Positions 33,260 through 44,258 of a stretch of 64,000 nucleotides of DNA are shown here, one piece after another. The position numbers were made by a program, and so were the translations under genes. Source of the DNA: Diorhabda sublineata. Its lineage: Eukaryota; Arthropoda; Insecta; Coleoptera; Chrysomelidae. The stretch lies in assembly GCF_026230105.1 (NCBI RefSeq), contig NC_079474.1, positions 10,938,187-11,002,186 on the forward strand, given 5' to 3'. How positions within the stretch are numbered: the first letter of the stretch is position 1; each line of letters begins with the position of its first letter. The notes beneath the pieces were generated by a model. The model worked only from the letters and a program-made list of their open reading frames with translations. It was not told where the DNA came from and did no database searches.

Positions 33260-33830
33260 GATAAACCGATGGTATTCCTTCCTTAACATCCAAAGACAAA
33301 ATCTTCAAACCCCTCGGTATTCGTACGATCTTCAACCCCAATCAGAAACTTAACCACCTTATCAGATCCGTCAAAGACAAAATACCCAATGAACACAATG
33401 GAGTCTATGAAATCCCTTGCTCAGATTGCTCCCGTTCCTATATTGGCCAGACAAATCGACGTATTTCCATCAGAGCCAAGGATCACTTGTTGTATGTCAT
33501 TAATTTCGATATTTCCTCCACCCTTGCCAAACATCGAGTCCATACCGGACACAAAATCGATTTCAATAGAACCATCAACTATCGCTCCACTAAGCTCTTC
33601 AAGTCCAAGATTATTCGAGAAGTTATAGAAATAGAGAAACGTATAAACTGTCTGAACATAATGGACGATATCCAGAGATTGTGGGCAACTTGAAAACACC
33701 TTCTTCGTCCACTTCGCTCCAATACCACTCCAGCCAATAATATAAATAAGTCTCCTATGATTACAAGGTCGAAGTTTGCGGAATCAACTTGGAGGTTACC
33801 TGTTTCGCGCAATGTTTATAAAGATTTAAA
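33260..33830 (+). pseudogene. Penelope-like element GIY-YIG endonuclease piece (plus)
   Basis: Reads KIFKPLGIRTIFNPNQKLNH, then GVYEIPCSDCSRSYIGQTNR and a following RISIRAKDHL. GVY..YIGQT.R is the GIY-YIG core with the linked cysteines seen in Penelope-like retroelements. The sequence continues in frame to LAKHRVHTGHKIDF (the conserved H) with frame changes, then ends at a stop near 33690. The reverse transcriptase is not present next to it. Confidence 0.75.
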
Positions 33831-33894
33831 TTGATTAACAGACCGTATCAAAACTGCGTTTGTCTGCCAAAATCAAATTGAAACCTTAAATTCT

Positions 33895-34194
33895 TCAATT
33901 TTGAATCAATGACCCTGAACATGTTCCTTTGAAACTTACACCACAGTTTTCAAATTCTAAATCGCTTAATATATGAGTTAGTTTTTTGTAAAGGCCGTAT
34001 GGTTCTATTTCAAGAATACTTCGTTTACTATAGAGATATTTGATTTCAAAATCCAGCCATTTCCCTCTTTCAAACTCTCGAACTCTGTCTGAAACCATGC
34101 TCTTGCTTACGTCAACTTTGATATATCCTGGAAAAACACTTAACCTACGGCACGATTTAAGAAACCAAATATCCGTTGACCGTGGAGTCATCAC
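33895..34194 (-). pseudogene. Possible Penelope-like N-terminal region (minus)
   Basis: A 99-codon frame reads DIWFLKSCRRLSVFPGYIKV and later REFERGKWLDFEIKYLYSKR. The F-L-K-x-C..P-x-x-I-K pattern resembles the region in front of the reverse transcriptase in Penelope-like elements. It sits close to and opposite the GIY-YIG piece at 33260. The family call is an inference from a weak pattern. Confidence 0.4.
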
Positions 34195-34337
34195 AACTAA
34201 GTTGGAATTTCAGGAACCGTTGGCGATATTCATACTGAATAAACTGTTTACCTAACACTAACAATTACACTGTTTGACGCGCGGTTCGATAACCAAGTTA
34301 TTGTCTTCAGAGACCGAAGGTAAACTAAAATGTAACA

Positions 34338-34620
34338 CACACACACACACACAATTTCCCTTGAGACGAGCCCGTCCCTCTAGGCATCAACCCCCGGATA
34401 AATCCGCGAGTGGGTGCGAAGAAGAACATTCCAACCACCCCCTGTCTTTTCGACAGGTCCTCATCCTTTTTCACGTCGCAGTTTCGCGTGTAGAATCCTT
34501 CCTCTCTCCTGAGGTCTATGGGAGATTCTGGGATATCTTATCTTTTTGTTAAGAGATTAGCCTGTTGGCTATACACTCTTGGCTTCTTGTTCTGGACGTC
34601 TTCGTGTGTGTGTGTGTGTT
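34338..34620. repeat. Inverted pair of (CA)n / (GT)n microsatellites
   Basis: ACACACACACACACAC near 34336-34352 and GTGTGTGTGTGTGTGT near 34604-34620. The roughly 250 bp between them is relatively GC-rich. It lies downstream of the LINE ORF1 on its strand and may be its untranslated or inter-ORF sequence. Confidence 0.6.
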
Positions 34621-34775
34621 TCACGGCCTCGGGTAAACCTCTTCCTACCTCCTACCGGTAGGAAAAGATCTAATCCGAGTGGTCCTTCGCTTTCTCTATA
34701 GCTGTCCCCGATGTATAACTCTGCATTTGCTTATGAAACGCAGAATTACCGTGTCGGGAGGTGTCCTCTTGTGGT

Positions 34776-35630
34776 TTATTTCTGTTGGGCAATGAGTGTT
34801 GCTATGAGTGTTTGCATGTTCTGCAACACACTCAGTAGCTCGGGCGTTCCTTTTCCTGTCGTTGTCGTTTTCTTCGCAGCTTGTGCGTAAGTGCGTCCTG
34901 TTTGCGTGGTGTTCCTAGCTTGGCTGTTCTCCATCTTTTTCGGGTGTTTCGGGCACCCCTTGTAGTTTGCGGGGTGTTCTCCTCCGCAGTTCCTGCAATC
35001 CGGTTTTTCTGTCTTGCTGAGCGTGCATTCCGCCGCTCTATGCGCTCCCGCGCATCTCACGCAATGCACGTCCCTGTTGCACGTGCTTTGTCCGTGATGG
35101 AATCCCTGACACCTGTAACATTGTACAGGTCCGTCGTGCCTTTTTTGTTCCACCACACTTATTTTTGTGTGGCAGAGGTGTCTCAACTTCTTATAAGTTG
35201 GTTCTTCTGTAGGTTCTATTACTACCATATATATAGGTAGTAGTTTTCGGGTGTTGTCCTCCTTTCTTTGTGTACGGCTTGTCAGTTGCCATCTTTTTTT
35301 GGGTCTTAATCCGTTTTCCTTCAGTTCTTCCTGTACCTCCGACACTGGGGTGTTGACAGCCAGTCCTTTCATGACGAGCTTCCTCTCCTTTTCCTCATTG
35401 AGTAGGTAGGTATACCACTCAATCTCCTTATACTCGCTAATGAGAATCTTCATCTTGTTAAAATCTTCTTTAGTCGCCGTCGTTATTTTGCCCGTGTGTA
35501 TTCCCATTTTACACTGGGCATCTAAAATGTAATAACTTGATTTACCTGTTTTATACCAAATTTTCCCACCAATAAACCCTCTCCCGCGAAAATTAATTCC
35601 AACGGGAAAAAAATTCCTTGGCAGGGACAT
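34776..35630 (-). CDS. LINE ORF1 (Jockey-like gag with three zinc knuckles)
   Basis: Open frame of 284 codons encoding a nucleic-acid-binding ORF1 protein of a non-LTR retrotransposon. Three CCHC knuckles lie in its C-terminal half: CYRCQGFHHGQSTC, CVRCAGAHRAAEC and CRNCGGEHPANYKGC. The region before them (GLAVNTPVSEVQEELKENG) matches the conserved domain of Jockey-type gag proteins. The C-terminus is Ala/Thr-rich with YAQAAKK. No stop interrupts it, so it is a recent or preserved copy. The ORF2 (endonuclease/reverse transcriptase) that should follow at lower coordinates is absent. The GC content is higher than its surroundings. Confidence 0.85.
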   Translation of the reverse strand: MSLPRNFFPVGINFRGRGFIGGKIWYKTGKSSYYILDAQCKMGIHTGKITTATKEDFNKMKILISEYKEIEWYTYLLNEEKERKLVMKGLAVNTPVSEVQEELKENGLRPKKRWQLTSRTQRKEDNTRKLLPIYMVVIEPTEEPTYKKLRHLCHTKISVVEQKRHDGPVQCYRCQGFHHGQSTCNRDVHCVRCAGAHRAAECTLSKTEKPDCRNCGGEHPANYKGCPKHPKKMENSQARNTTQTGRTYAQAAKKTTTTGKGTPELLSVLQNMQTLIATLIAQQK

Positions 35631-35689
35631 TCATGTTCATTCTTAGACTACTAAACTGTAGAGCGGGCTATAAGGAATTGGCCCTTTGT

Positions 35690-36060
35690 CCCTTTTTAAG
35701 CTACTCGTACATCTAGCATTTTCAATGCTCTCAAATACATCCAGCAATTTATTATTGGATATATTTTTTAACAATTTTACATTATTTTCAGATCCGCCTA
35801 TATTTCAAATGTGCTCTTTAAACAGGAAAATAACGGATCTCTTAGTCTGCCCAATATATTTCCCATCACAACCACCACAGCTAATTTCATATATTTTATT
35901 ACACTTTTCCAAATTTGTTATTTTATCTTTAGGATTGCCCAACAATTGTTTTAATGTATTGTTGGATATATAAGCCAATTTGAAACCCGCTCTGTTAAAT
36001 ATTCCTTCCAACCCTTTTGTATAGAGAGGATTGAAAGGTATCAGAGCAAATTTTTCTTGT
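35690..36060 (-). pseudogene. Penelope-like element GIY-YIG endonuclease piece (minus)
   Basis: Reads GFKLAYISNNTLKQLLGNPK, then KIYEISCGGCDGKYIGQTKR. This is the same GIY-YIG core as the plus-strand piece at 33260 but a different, diverged copy. The reading goes on to LFKEHI and then breaks; further residues to about 35690 look like the end of the same protein. The Jockey-like ORF1 begins right after it on the same strand. Confidence 0.7.
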
Positions 36061-36164
36061 TTTTCACTTTGGGTTTGGAAAAATAATTCCCAAAATAAAC
36101 ATTAAATATTATTACTCTTTACGAATTATAAACAGAGTTAATGATTAATTGATTAGTAAAGTTT

Positions 36165-36320
36165 GAACTATTACTTTCAACGTAAATTCCCGAAGCTGCA
36201 CAAACAGCTAATTTTGGATGACTCACGAAATTCATTCTGAAGCGAATGGCGATCACGATTGAATTCGGAATACCGTCGAAACACGATGGCTCGAGATGGT
36301 GCTTCATCATCAAAAAGTAC
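36165..36320 (-). mobile_element. Mariner fragment, transposase N-terminal region
   Basis: About 150 bp match the N-terminal stretch of the mariner relic at 11830-12203, for example ATCACGATTGAATTCGGAAT, and GATGGCTCGAG with TGGTGCTTCATC. Both ends are missing. It is a third copy of this mariner family in the window. Confidence 0.7.
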
Positions 36321-36374
36321 ACATATATCAAGATATGATATATAAATAAATAAAAATTGCTTTTTAAATATCTA

Positions 36375-37327
36375 CAGGGTGTTTCTTCGTTCGACCGACA
36401 ATGTTCTACCACAGAGAGATCTCAATAAATGATTCATTTAGGAATACGTACCCTTATGGGGCCTAGTTGCTGAGATATAGGGTGTTTTAAATTTTAAATC
36501 ATAAATTTGCGATGAATCAAGAACGACTTTAAATTTTTTGGTGACCAATATGCTTCTAATAAAGTGGTTTCAACACGATGGGTCATCTGTTCATTTTGCC
36601 GCAGCGGCAAGAAATCATTTAAATAGACGCCAAGATCCAAGATCGCCTGACTTAAATCTTATCGATTTTTTTATAAGGGGCTAAATAAAGTCCTTATTGT
36701 AAGAAATAATCATCGAATCTAAACAAAATCTGTAGCTAGAATTTTTATTTTCTTTGCCAATTTTGTTTAGGTTAGGTTAGGTTTTGGATACATTTTGTTT
36801 GAATTTATATTATGAATAATTTTTATTTGTTTTCAACTACTTACGCTTAATCATTATCCGAAATTAAATGAATAATTAATTAATTTGTAAATTATTAATT
36901 ACGTGCGTGCAGACTTTTGTTTAGAGGCAAATTTCTAAAACACCGTTCATTTTAGCTCTATGAAAGGTTATTAGTTTTTTAACTAAGAATAATCGGGCAA
37001 TTTGAAACAAAATTAAAAAAAGAATTTGCTCCAGTGGCGTAAAAATTAGGGGGATAAAAGTGACAACTAACCCTGACAGCGCGCTATTGGTTAAATTTTT
37101 CCAAAGTTTGTTTATATCAAAATATTACTTTATTAAGGAGCATATTGGTCAACAAATTAAAAAAAATTTAAAGGCGTTTTTGATTTATGGCAAATTTATG
37201 ATTTAAAATTTTGAACACCCTATATCTCAGCAACTAGGCCCCGTAAGGGTTCGTATTCCTAAATGAATCATCTATTGAGATCTCTCTGTGTTGGAACGTT
37301 GTCGGTCGAATATATAGAAACACCCTG
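36375..37327. mobile_element. Non-autonomous Tc1/mariner-type element with ~190-bp TIRs
   Basis: 953 bp flanked by TA. The ends are CAGGGTGTTTCT and AGAAACACCCTG. The inverted arms extend about 190 bp and share blocks such as GATATAGGGTGTT and AGAGAGATCTCAATA. Near 36571-36690, on the plus strand, WFQHDGSSVHFAAAARNHLN and then RSPDLNLIDFF remain of the catalytic C-terminal part of a DDE transposase. The rest of the gene has been deleted. It is a deletion derivative of an element like that at 55203. Confidence 0.85.
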
Positions 37328-38708
37328 TATGTATCCCGCTGAGCTTTCATAATGAAATTGAAACCGGCGTCATTTTGGTCACCATATGTTTATCTGGTTA
37401 GCCGCAATATCTTTGTAGATGCCCTTATACAACAACCACATGTTGGAATATTATTTACAGGAAGAGGAATTTGAAGATGTGGCAGGTAAAATCCTCGAAA
37501 TAAATACGTGAAATATACACATTTCCTCGACATGTGTACATCTTAATTTATTTCCAACAGATTTATTAACGAATTTGAAATATTTTTTTTTAAATACGAC
37601 CTTAAATCACAGTTGTAAACTTCACTTTTCTAAATTAAATGGATTCATAGGAATTTAACTTTCCATTTCCGCAAAACTTTACTTAAAGTTGACATAGACT
37701 TCTTTTGAGACATCCTGTATATATGGAATATTAGCAAACTAGTGACTATATAAATGCCTCATTCTATATGTATAAATATAACCCCACTTTTGAAATATTC
37801 CGTATTTATTATTTACATTTCAATCGCGTTTATCATGTTTGTTTCAATCTATATTTAATAGTTTCATTTCGACCTTTCGAGGGTGAATACTGTTATGTCC
37901 CTTGTTTGATAAACGAGGGGAAAAATCACCTGTTTAAATTGCTAAAATTAAACAAGGGGTAGCAAAATTCGAGCGTAAAGAAATATCACAAAAAAAACTT
38001 GTTTCTGAATAAAAATAGATTTGAAAGAAACGAATTTTAACTACAACTTTTTTCTTTCCCTTTAACATATTTCAAATTTCATGTTCAAAAACTAATTTAA
38101 ACCATTATGTAGAACGTGTTTAAAATTTTTAAATGTATTGTTGATGAGAATAAACTTAAATTTTTAAAACGTGACATCGAAGCGAACGTAGGGATGAAGA
38201 GGGAACCGTGTTCCATTGAATACGACACGTTTTCGATGGCTGACAGGCTATAAAAATATCTCTTGGGCGATCCACAGGTATGCCGTATATATATATGTAT
38301 AATGAATTATTGTGTCAGTTGAATCATTACGAATTCTAAACGTGAAATGTGCGAAAATCGTTTGCTACTTTTGTAATACAGAGCGAGCAAAATTATGAAA
38401 CAAAATCATCATTATAACAGGGAGGATTATACAGTTTTCTACTTTCAATAGTGAATTGGATGGAGTGAGCCTCTCATTTAAAGCAAGAGCTCTTCATATG
38501 CGGTGCTACCAGACTCCCCGTTAATTATTAATGGTATGATATCAAAAAAAAAAAAAATGAAAATATCGTTTCTTTAAACGTAACTTTCAGTTTTACGCTA
38601 TATAAAACCCTTTAATATTATTTTATGACTTGATATGTTGTCCAAAAGCACATTCGGTAAGATATATTCATTGGGAACGAAAAAAACGGCCTAACTAAAG
38701 CGACTATA
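37328..38708. other. Gene-free region
   Basis: No gene recognised; open frames are short. A GACATCCTGTATATA segment near 37712 resembles an element end without a partner. Confidence 0.5.
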
Positions 38709-38710
38709 TA

Positions 38711-39500
38711 CGAGGGGGCACCCAAAAGTAACCGGAATAGCATTGCCATCTGTTGAGCTTTTGCAGTACTGATTTCTGCCGCTAGGGCCTGCGCAGGCCG
38801 TTGACCTGCCACATTCTGTTCGTCACTAGTGACCGTTTTTGCTAGTGGTGTTTCACTGCTGCTTCGTTTTTTTATGACGGTAAATTTAAGTGAACAACGT
38901 GCCGCTGTTTTAATGTTGAAAACTGCTTACAAAGATGATGCTTTGGGGAAAACTCATGAGTGTTTTTCTCGATTTAAAAATGGCTACATGTCGATTGATG
39001 ACAAACCTCGCCCTGGACGTCCATTAACTGCCCGAATCGATGAAAATGTTGAAAGAATTCGAGAGCTTGTGCGCACGGACCGTCGACAGACAATTGATCA
39101 ACTGTCTGAAATCAGTGGAATATCTTGGAGCTCGGTTCAGCAAACAGGTGACTGGTTCTTCCACCTGCACACTGTTAGCCAGTTTTTGGTTAAAAATAAC
39201 ATGGTTCCGCTGCCCCACGCACCTTACTCGCCTGACCTGGCTCTGTGCGACTTTTTCTTGTTTCCACGCATGAAAAGAGGCATGAAAGGACGGCGATTTG
39301 AAAACATTGAAGACATCAAGAAAAAAACGAGACAGGAACTTGCAGCCATGTCTAAATATGAGTTCAAACAATGTTTCGAACAGTGGAAGCACCGCTGGGG
39401 CAAATGTATTATTTGTAATGGAGAGTATTTTGAAAGAAATAAGGTTGTTTGTTTACACAGGTGTTTACCTGTGGTTTTCACTTGAAAATAAACTAACGTC
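38711..39500 (+). mobile_element. Mariner with large in-frame internal deletion
   Basis: The 5' TIR CGAGGGGGCACCCAAAAGTA begins next to TATA at 38711, a typical mariner end. The 3' TIR was not found. The transposase frame inside is open but shortened (separate entry). Confidence 0.75.
38874..39485 (+). CDS. Shortened mariner transposase (N- and C-terminal parts fused)
   Basis: 203 codons from ATG 38874. Residues ~1-90 are the paired helix-turn-helix region (AVLMLKTAYKDDALGKTHEC, RPGRPLTARIDENVERIREL, SEISGISWSSVQQ). The frame then jumps to TGDWFFHL, SQFLVKNNMV, PHAPYSPDLALCDFFLFP and a normal C-terminus. About 130 residues are missing, including the first catalytic Asp region. The HxDNAPxH stretch is also damaged, reading HLHTVS. 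It therefore cannot catalyse transposition, yet no stop or frameshift occurs. The deletion is in frame, so it may still bind TIRs. Confidence 0.8.
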   Translation: MTVNLSEQRAAVLMLKTAYKDDALGKTHECFSRFKNGYMSIDDKPRPGRPLTARIDENVERIRELVRTDRRQTIDQLSEISGISWSSVQQTGDWFFHLHTVSQFLVKNNMVPLPHAPYSPDLALCDFFLFPRMKRGMKGRRFENIEDIKKKTRQELAAMSKYEFKQCFEQWKHRWGKCIICNGEYFERNKVVCLHRCLPVVFT

Positions 39501-39509
39501 CATCATATT

Positions 39510-40416
39510 AGCTTGATTTGGTCATATGGTATTCTATCTATCATGGTCCAGGCAAAAGCAACCGTACCATTGCGAACCGAATTGACCTCGACGTACCGTG
39601 GACTGCAAAATGAAAAAATATGCTGCCACCAGCGACTTTGGAGATAGAAGACGTTAAAAGCAGCCTCGAAGAACCACGTCGCTGAAGATAAACTTATTGT
39701 ATAGATCAGTAAACGTGATCGAAAACTGACGGGCCCAGAGATAACAGCGCAGAACAATGAATCAACGGATCTGCCTTTGAGAACTTTGAGAACTGTCTTT
39801 TTGAAAAGCTAGCAATGAAAAATCCTCTTTTAAGACGTCAAAATAAAATTTGAGCGGTTGTAGTGGGTTAAAGAACATAAAAAATGAACGCATAAAGAGT
39901 TGGAGAGAGTTTTATAGAAAGATGAGTCAAGTTTTGAGGATTTTGGGTCTAAAACAAGTGCTCAGTGATTGTTTGGGAATGTTTCGGATGAAAGGCGATT
40001 GGAGACTTGATAAAAATTGAGAAGAATTTAAAGAAAGAAGGCTATAAAAAATATTAAAGGAAAATGTAAAACGTTCTGGTTAGCCCCTTTTTCTTCCACC
40101 ATGACAAGCATTCCTCGAAGCTGTGCAACAAGTATTTGAAAGGAAAAATGTACTGAAAGTAATAATTTGGCCATCACGATTTCAACCCGATTGAGTTGTA
40201 GGATAAATTGGACAGGGAAGTCAGAAAGCAGTGTCTTACTTCCATTTCACAACTTTGGAATGTCCTTAAAAACGAATGGAACCAAATAGATGACGATTAT
40301 CTATATTTTACGGTTTTTGAAATATAAATATCAAAACCGCTCGTATTTTTTTAATTGTTGTGGTTCATGCTAACTATAAGATGGGCAAAAACTTTTGACC
40401 GGTGGTATATATATAC
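39510..40416 (+). mobile_element. Tc1-like element relic
   Basis: Decayed transposase in shifting frames: LIVQISKRDRKLTGPEITAQ, RTLRTVF, then SWREFYRKMSQVLRILGLKQ around the first catalytic region. C-terminal traces are YLERKNVLKVIIWPSQ..NPIEL. The right end near 40385-40415 reads GGGCAAAAACTTTTGACCGG followed by TGGTATATA, like the TIR of Tc1-type elements. The left end was not defined. Many stops; inactive. Confidence 0.7.
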
Positions 40417-41929
40417 AGGGTATTTAAAAAAAAAGGTGATCCCGACTCTAGGATAGATAGAAAATTGAAAAATATTTGGGGTTTCGTAACGCCATCCGTA
40501 TTTAAGATAAAGGGCGTTACTTCAAAATTTTCAAATCAAAATATTGCGAAAACGGTACACGGTATCCAGTTTTATTAAGAGTACCTTTTTGGTGTAAAAT
40601 TAAATGATGTTTAAAGTCACTTGAAATTTTGCTTAATAAATCTAATATTGCAAAAGTTGTATTCCATGCCACCGTGTAATTAGCACCCTTTATGAAATTC
40701 AGACATAAAAACAAATTCATTCGTATAAAATCTCAATACAAGGTTGGCAGTAGTAGCGGCAAAATCGTAAAAAATGTGTATAATTATTTTTTTTTTCTTT
40801 AATTCTCTTCATCTTGAAACGAATAGCGTTTAAAATATCTCCAGTTTTACATTCTTTGATTATTATCTTACAAACATCTAGGTTGCAATAAACTTCATGT
40901 TAATAAACAATTTAATGTAAAGATAAATAATCTTGTGTACAAAAGACTTCAACATAAATTTATTCCGAGAATTAACGAAGTGTATAAAACTTTTTTTCTT
41001 CAAGAAATTAATATTTGACATTGTTTTTGAAACCTCTGCACCGACCTTGGATTTACAGGTACGTAGAAAAAAGAGCATAAATCACAATAAAATCAATCTG
41101 AATACATTTGCACACATTTCTGAAGAGGGTACGTCTGTTTTTACTATGCACACACACAAAAAGGAAGTGGATAAACGTACAGGAAGTCTGTTGAGAATTA
41201 ATAACATATTTCTGCATTACTGAATACGTTCAGGTACATTTTGGAAACATGAGATGTTTTTGTCACTATGAGAATATTTTTTATTCGATCTATCATATAC
41301 AGAGTGTTTCTAAACTCACGCGACAAAATTCAGTCGAGAATAATGGCCTTGTTGTTGTCTAGAATTAAATCCACTATAAATCAGCAGTTTAAAATATTTA
41401 TTTGACATTAACGATTTGAGAAATTATAATTACAAACTCTTAATAATTTATCTTGTAAAGCCCCAATCAAAAACCCCTAAAATCCCCGCAATTATTAGGG
41501 ATTTACCTTAAAAAATTAATTATCAATAAAATAAGTAAGTAAATACTTTCAGAAATAATAAGATATTATTAAACAAATGATAAATTTCAAACAATCAATA
41601 AATAATTTCAATCGGCAACATGATTATTTTTAAGTCTTTTGCATAAACTATCGAAAACTTCAAGTAACAAATCATTTTCTTCAGAATAATTCTAAAATTT
41701 TTGCGGATGGTTGAAAAATGTTGTACATGATCCACCATTCCCTTGCAGTGTGGATCGAACCATAATCATACATTACGCAACTTCTTCGATTGCATCTCCA
41801 TTTGATGAAGGTTGGCTACAATTTCGGCATACTTATTTTAATCCTGAGTGGTGCGAATTAAATATGATATGGTCATACTAGATCACTACCAATCGCGTAT
41901 GTATTTAACCATGAATGTTGTCTGTGACC
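40417..41929. other. Gene-free region
   Basis: Contains TACAGGGTATTTAAA near 40418 and TACAGAGTGTTTCTAAAC near 41299, isolated ends resembling Tc1/mariner-type TIRs without clear partners. Frames at 40517-40720 (-) and 40933-41223 (+) have no recognised motif. Confidence 0.4.
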
Positions 41930-43000
41930 AGGTCCGCGTTTTCCTTCGTACGGAATCTTAATCAAGTTTACTGAAGATCCACATTTCAAGTCTGTTTATG
42001 GTATCCACTTTTAATGACCATGTTTCTGCTCCATACAAGAGAACTGAATGCACGTAAACCTTTACAAAACAGTTTAAGTTTAAGTTCAAGGTTGCGTTAC
42101 ATAATAGGTCTTTCACCTTTAGGAATTTGGCTCTAGCTTGTTCTAAAATTGAACTTACTTCGACGTCTTTCTCTATTGGGGTGTCATAGATGTTTATGTT
42201 CAGTTGTGGTTTTGGAAGTCTTATTTTGGCCATCACTTTTGTTTTTGTTACGTTAATTTTCATGCCTCCCACTTCTACAACTTTGTTGATTGGGCGTTGA
42301 AGATCTTCTGCCTCCCATTTCTACAACTTTGTTGATTGGGCGTTGAAGGGCTTCTGGATTGTCTGCAATGATAACCATGTCGTCTGCATAACGTATGTTA
42401 TTTAATATCCTGCCCTTAATTTTTATTCCATTCTCGTCATCGCTTGGTTAATTATTGCTCAGAGTACATGTTAAACAGTATTGGAGACAAAACACAACCT
42501 TGTCGTACTCCCTTTTCCAGTTCGATGTCGTTTGTCCATATCTAACCGTTACTTTTTGGTTCCAATAAAGATTTTTAATAATCTCGATGTTTTGTTCGTC
42601 TAACCTTTTTTTCTGTACTAATGTCAGTGGGACGGTATGATTAACTCGATCGAAGGCTTTCTCGTTGTCTACGAAACAGGCATAGACGTCTTTCCTCATG
42701 TCTCGACATTTCTGGAAGAGTATTAATAAGCTGGCTAGTGCTTCTCTTGTTCCAAGACCTTCGCCAAATCCAAATTGGGTATCGCCTTGATCGGTTCCAC
42801 ATTTATGGTAGTTTATCGCTTGTATAATTTCAAGTGGGATCCTAAGCACTTGGCACATGGAACTTATCAGTCTGAACTCATCACATTTCTTGGATTTTGA
42901 TTTTGGAATATTACCTGTTGCATGAACTTCCTGTAGTAACTGGAAAATTTTGAAGTTATAGAAATATACCACTAAAAACATCCAATCCCACATTTTTTCT
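41930..43000 (-). pseudogene. LINE reverse transcriptase relic
   Basis: Minus-strand pol of a non-LTR retrotransposon. In order: CDEFRLISSMCQVLR, DVYACFVDNEKAFDRVNH (motif A, catalytic Asp in FVD), NIEIIKNLYWNQKVTVRYG, GVRQGCVLSPILFNMYSE (motif B), IRYADDMVIIADNPEAL (motif C, YADD), GGMKINVTKTKVM and VLLYGAETWSL. It spans two open pieces with frameshifts between. A 46-bp tandem duplication at about 42270-42360 breaks the frame just after motif C. The clade was not resolved. Confidence 0.82.
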
Positions 43001-44192
43001 CCTAAATTTGGGGGAAAACTCCTAAGTTGTGAAACCTGATCATTGGATGATCTTCAGTATGATTTCTTAGAACTATAAATACGTTAATGCAATATTGAAC
43101 TGTATTTATTTGAAGAAATGGAGCTTTATTGCAATATAGTTCATTACGCCCCGGGATGGAAAGTACGTCTTTGATGTATTCTTATTTACTATCACTAAAA
43201 TCGAAATTCATTTTTTTTTTATAATTTCAATTCCGTAAACTGCAAACTGTCGTCTAGAGTAAACATTTCGATAAAGTCGTTGCTACGATACCGGGAGCAA
43301 AAGAAAGTTCTTCCCGGGAGAGAATTGTCCCGCATACCAGGGACGAATAGCGAATTTTTCAGCTCATCAAGAGAAAAATATTTATAAAATCTTTTCAATT
43401 TCTTCTAGCCAAGAATCCTAAATCTTCGCGTTTCCTTTCCAGAAAGTTCGCAAACACAACCCCACGCAACCACCATAACCCCGACCCTGCAAGGGAAAAA
43501 TTCCTATATCAGGGCCCTCTCCAACAAACCCCCATCCTATTAAAATTTTCCTCATCCAGCGAATCTCTCTCATTATAGTACAGAGGTTTGTGATCAAGAC
43601 AAACATAAAAATCCAAATGAGCGAAATATTCAGTCATTTATTATTGTAATACGTTTCAAATAATGGCGGATTTAATTTTATTATCAATCAAATTTATTAT
43701 ATACTGGATTACGAAATTACTAGAAAATGCATTTTTTTCTAAAATGCCATATGATCACAAACGTAAATGCCTCAAACATACGCGATCACAAATACTATAA
43801 TTTGGATAATACACCTCTGCAGCTCTAAAAATGTCAGTCAAAAATTAATTTTGACAATAGTGAAATATCAAATACAGCGTCATTAAACTTATTACCTAAT
43901 AAATCAAGAAAATTGTAAGAAATTCTTCATAATCGTTTTAAATAGATAAAAAATTTGTGAATCTTACAGAAAATGTGCTTTTTGCATATTTTTCAAAAAG
44001 ATCGAAAGGTATTAAACCTTCATATGCTATAATGTCTACTCTAGCCTGGATGGCCATCACTCCTCTGCAACAGTTCAAGGAAAAATTATACTATTACAGT
44101 AAGCATGACTAGAAGAAAAATGGGGGGGCACATCATTTTTCCCATGTTTTGAGACCTCCTGAACACGATTATGATGGTTTTTCGAATGTCTG

Positions 44193-44258
<66 letters not shown>

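Noticed and set aside
34881..35240. 119-codon plus-strand frame
   Set aside because: Antisense shadow of the LINE ORF1 zinc-knuckle region.
39024..39481. Minus-strand and alternative-frame proteins over the mariner
   Set aside because: Shadows of the shortened transposase frame, which has clear family motifs.
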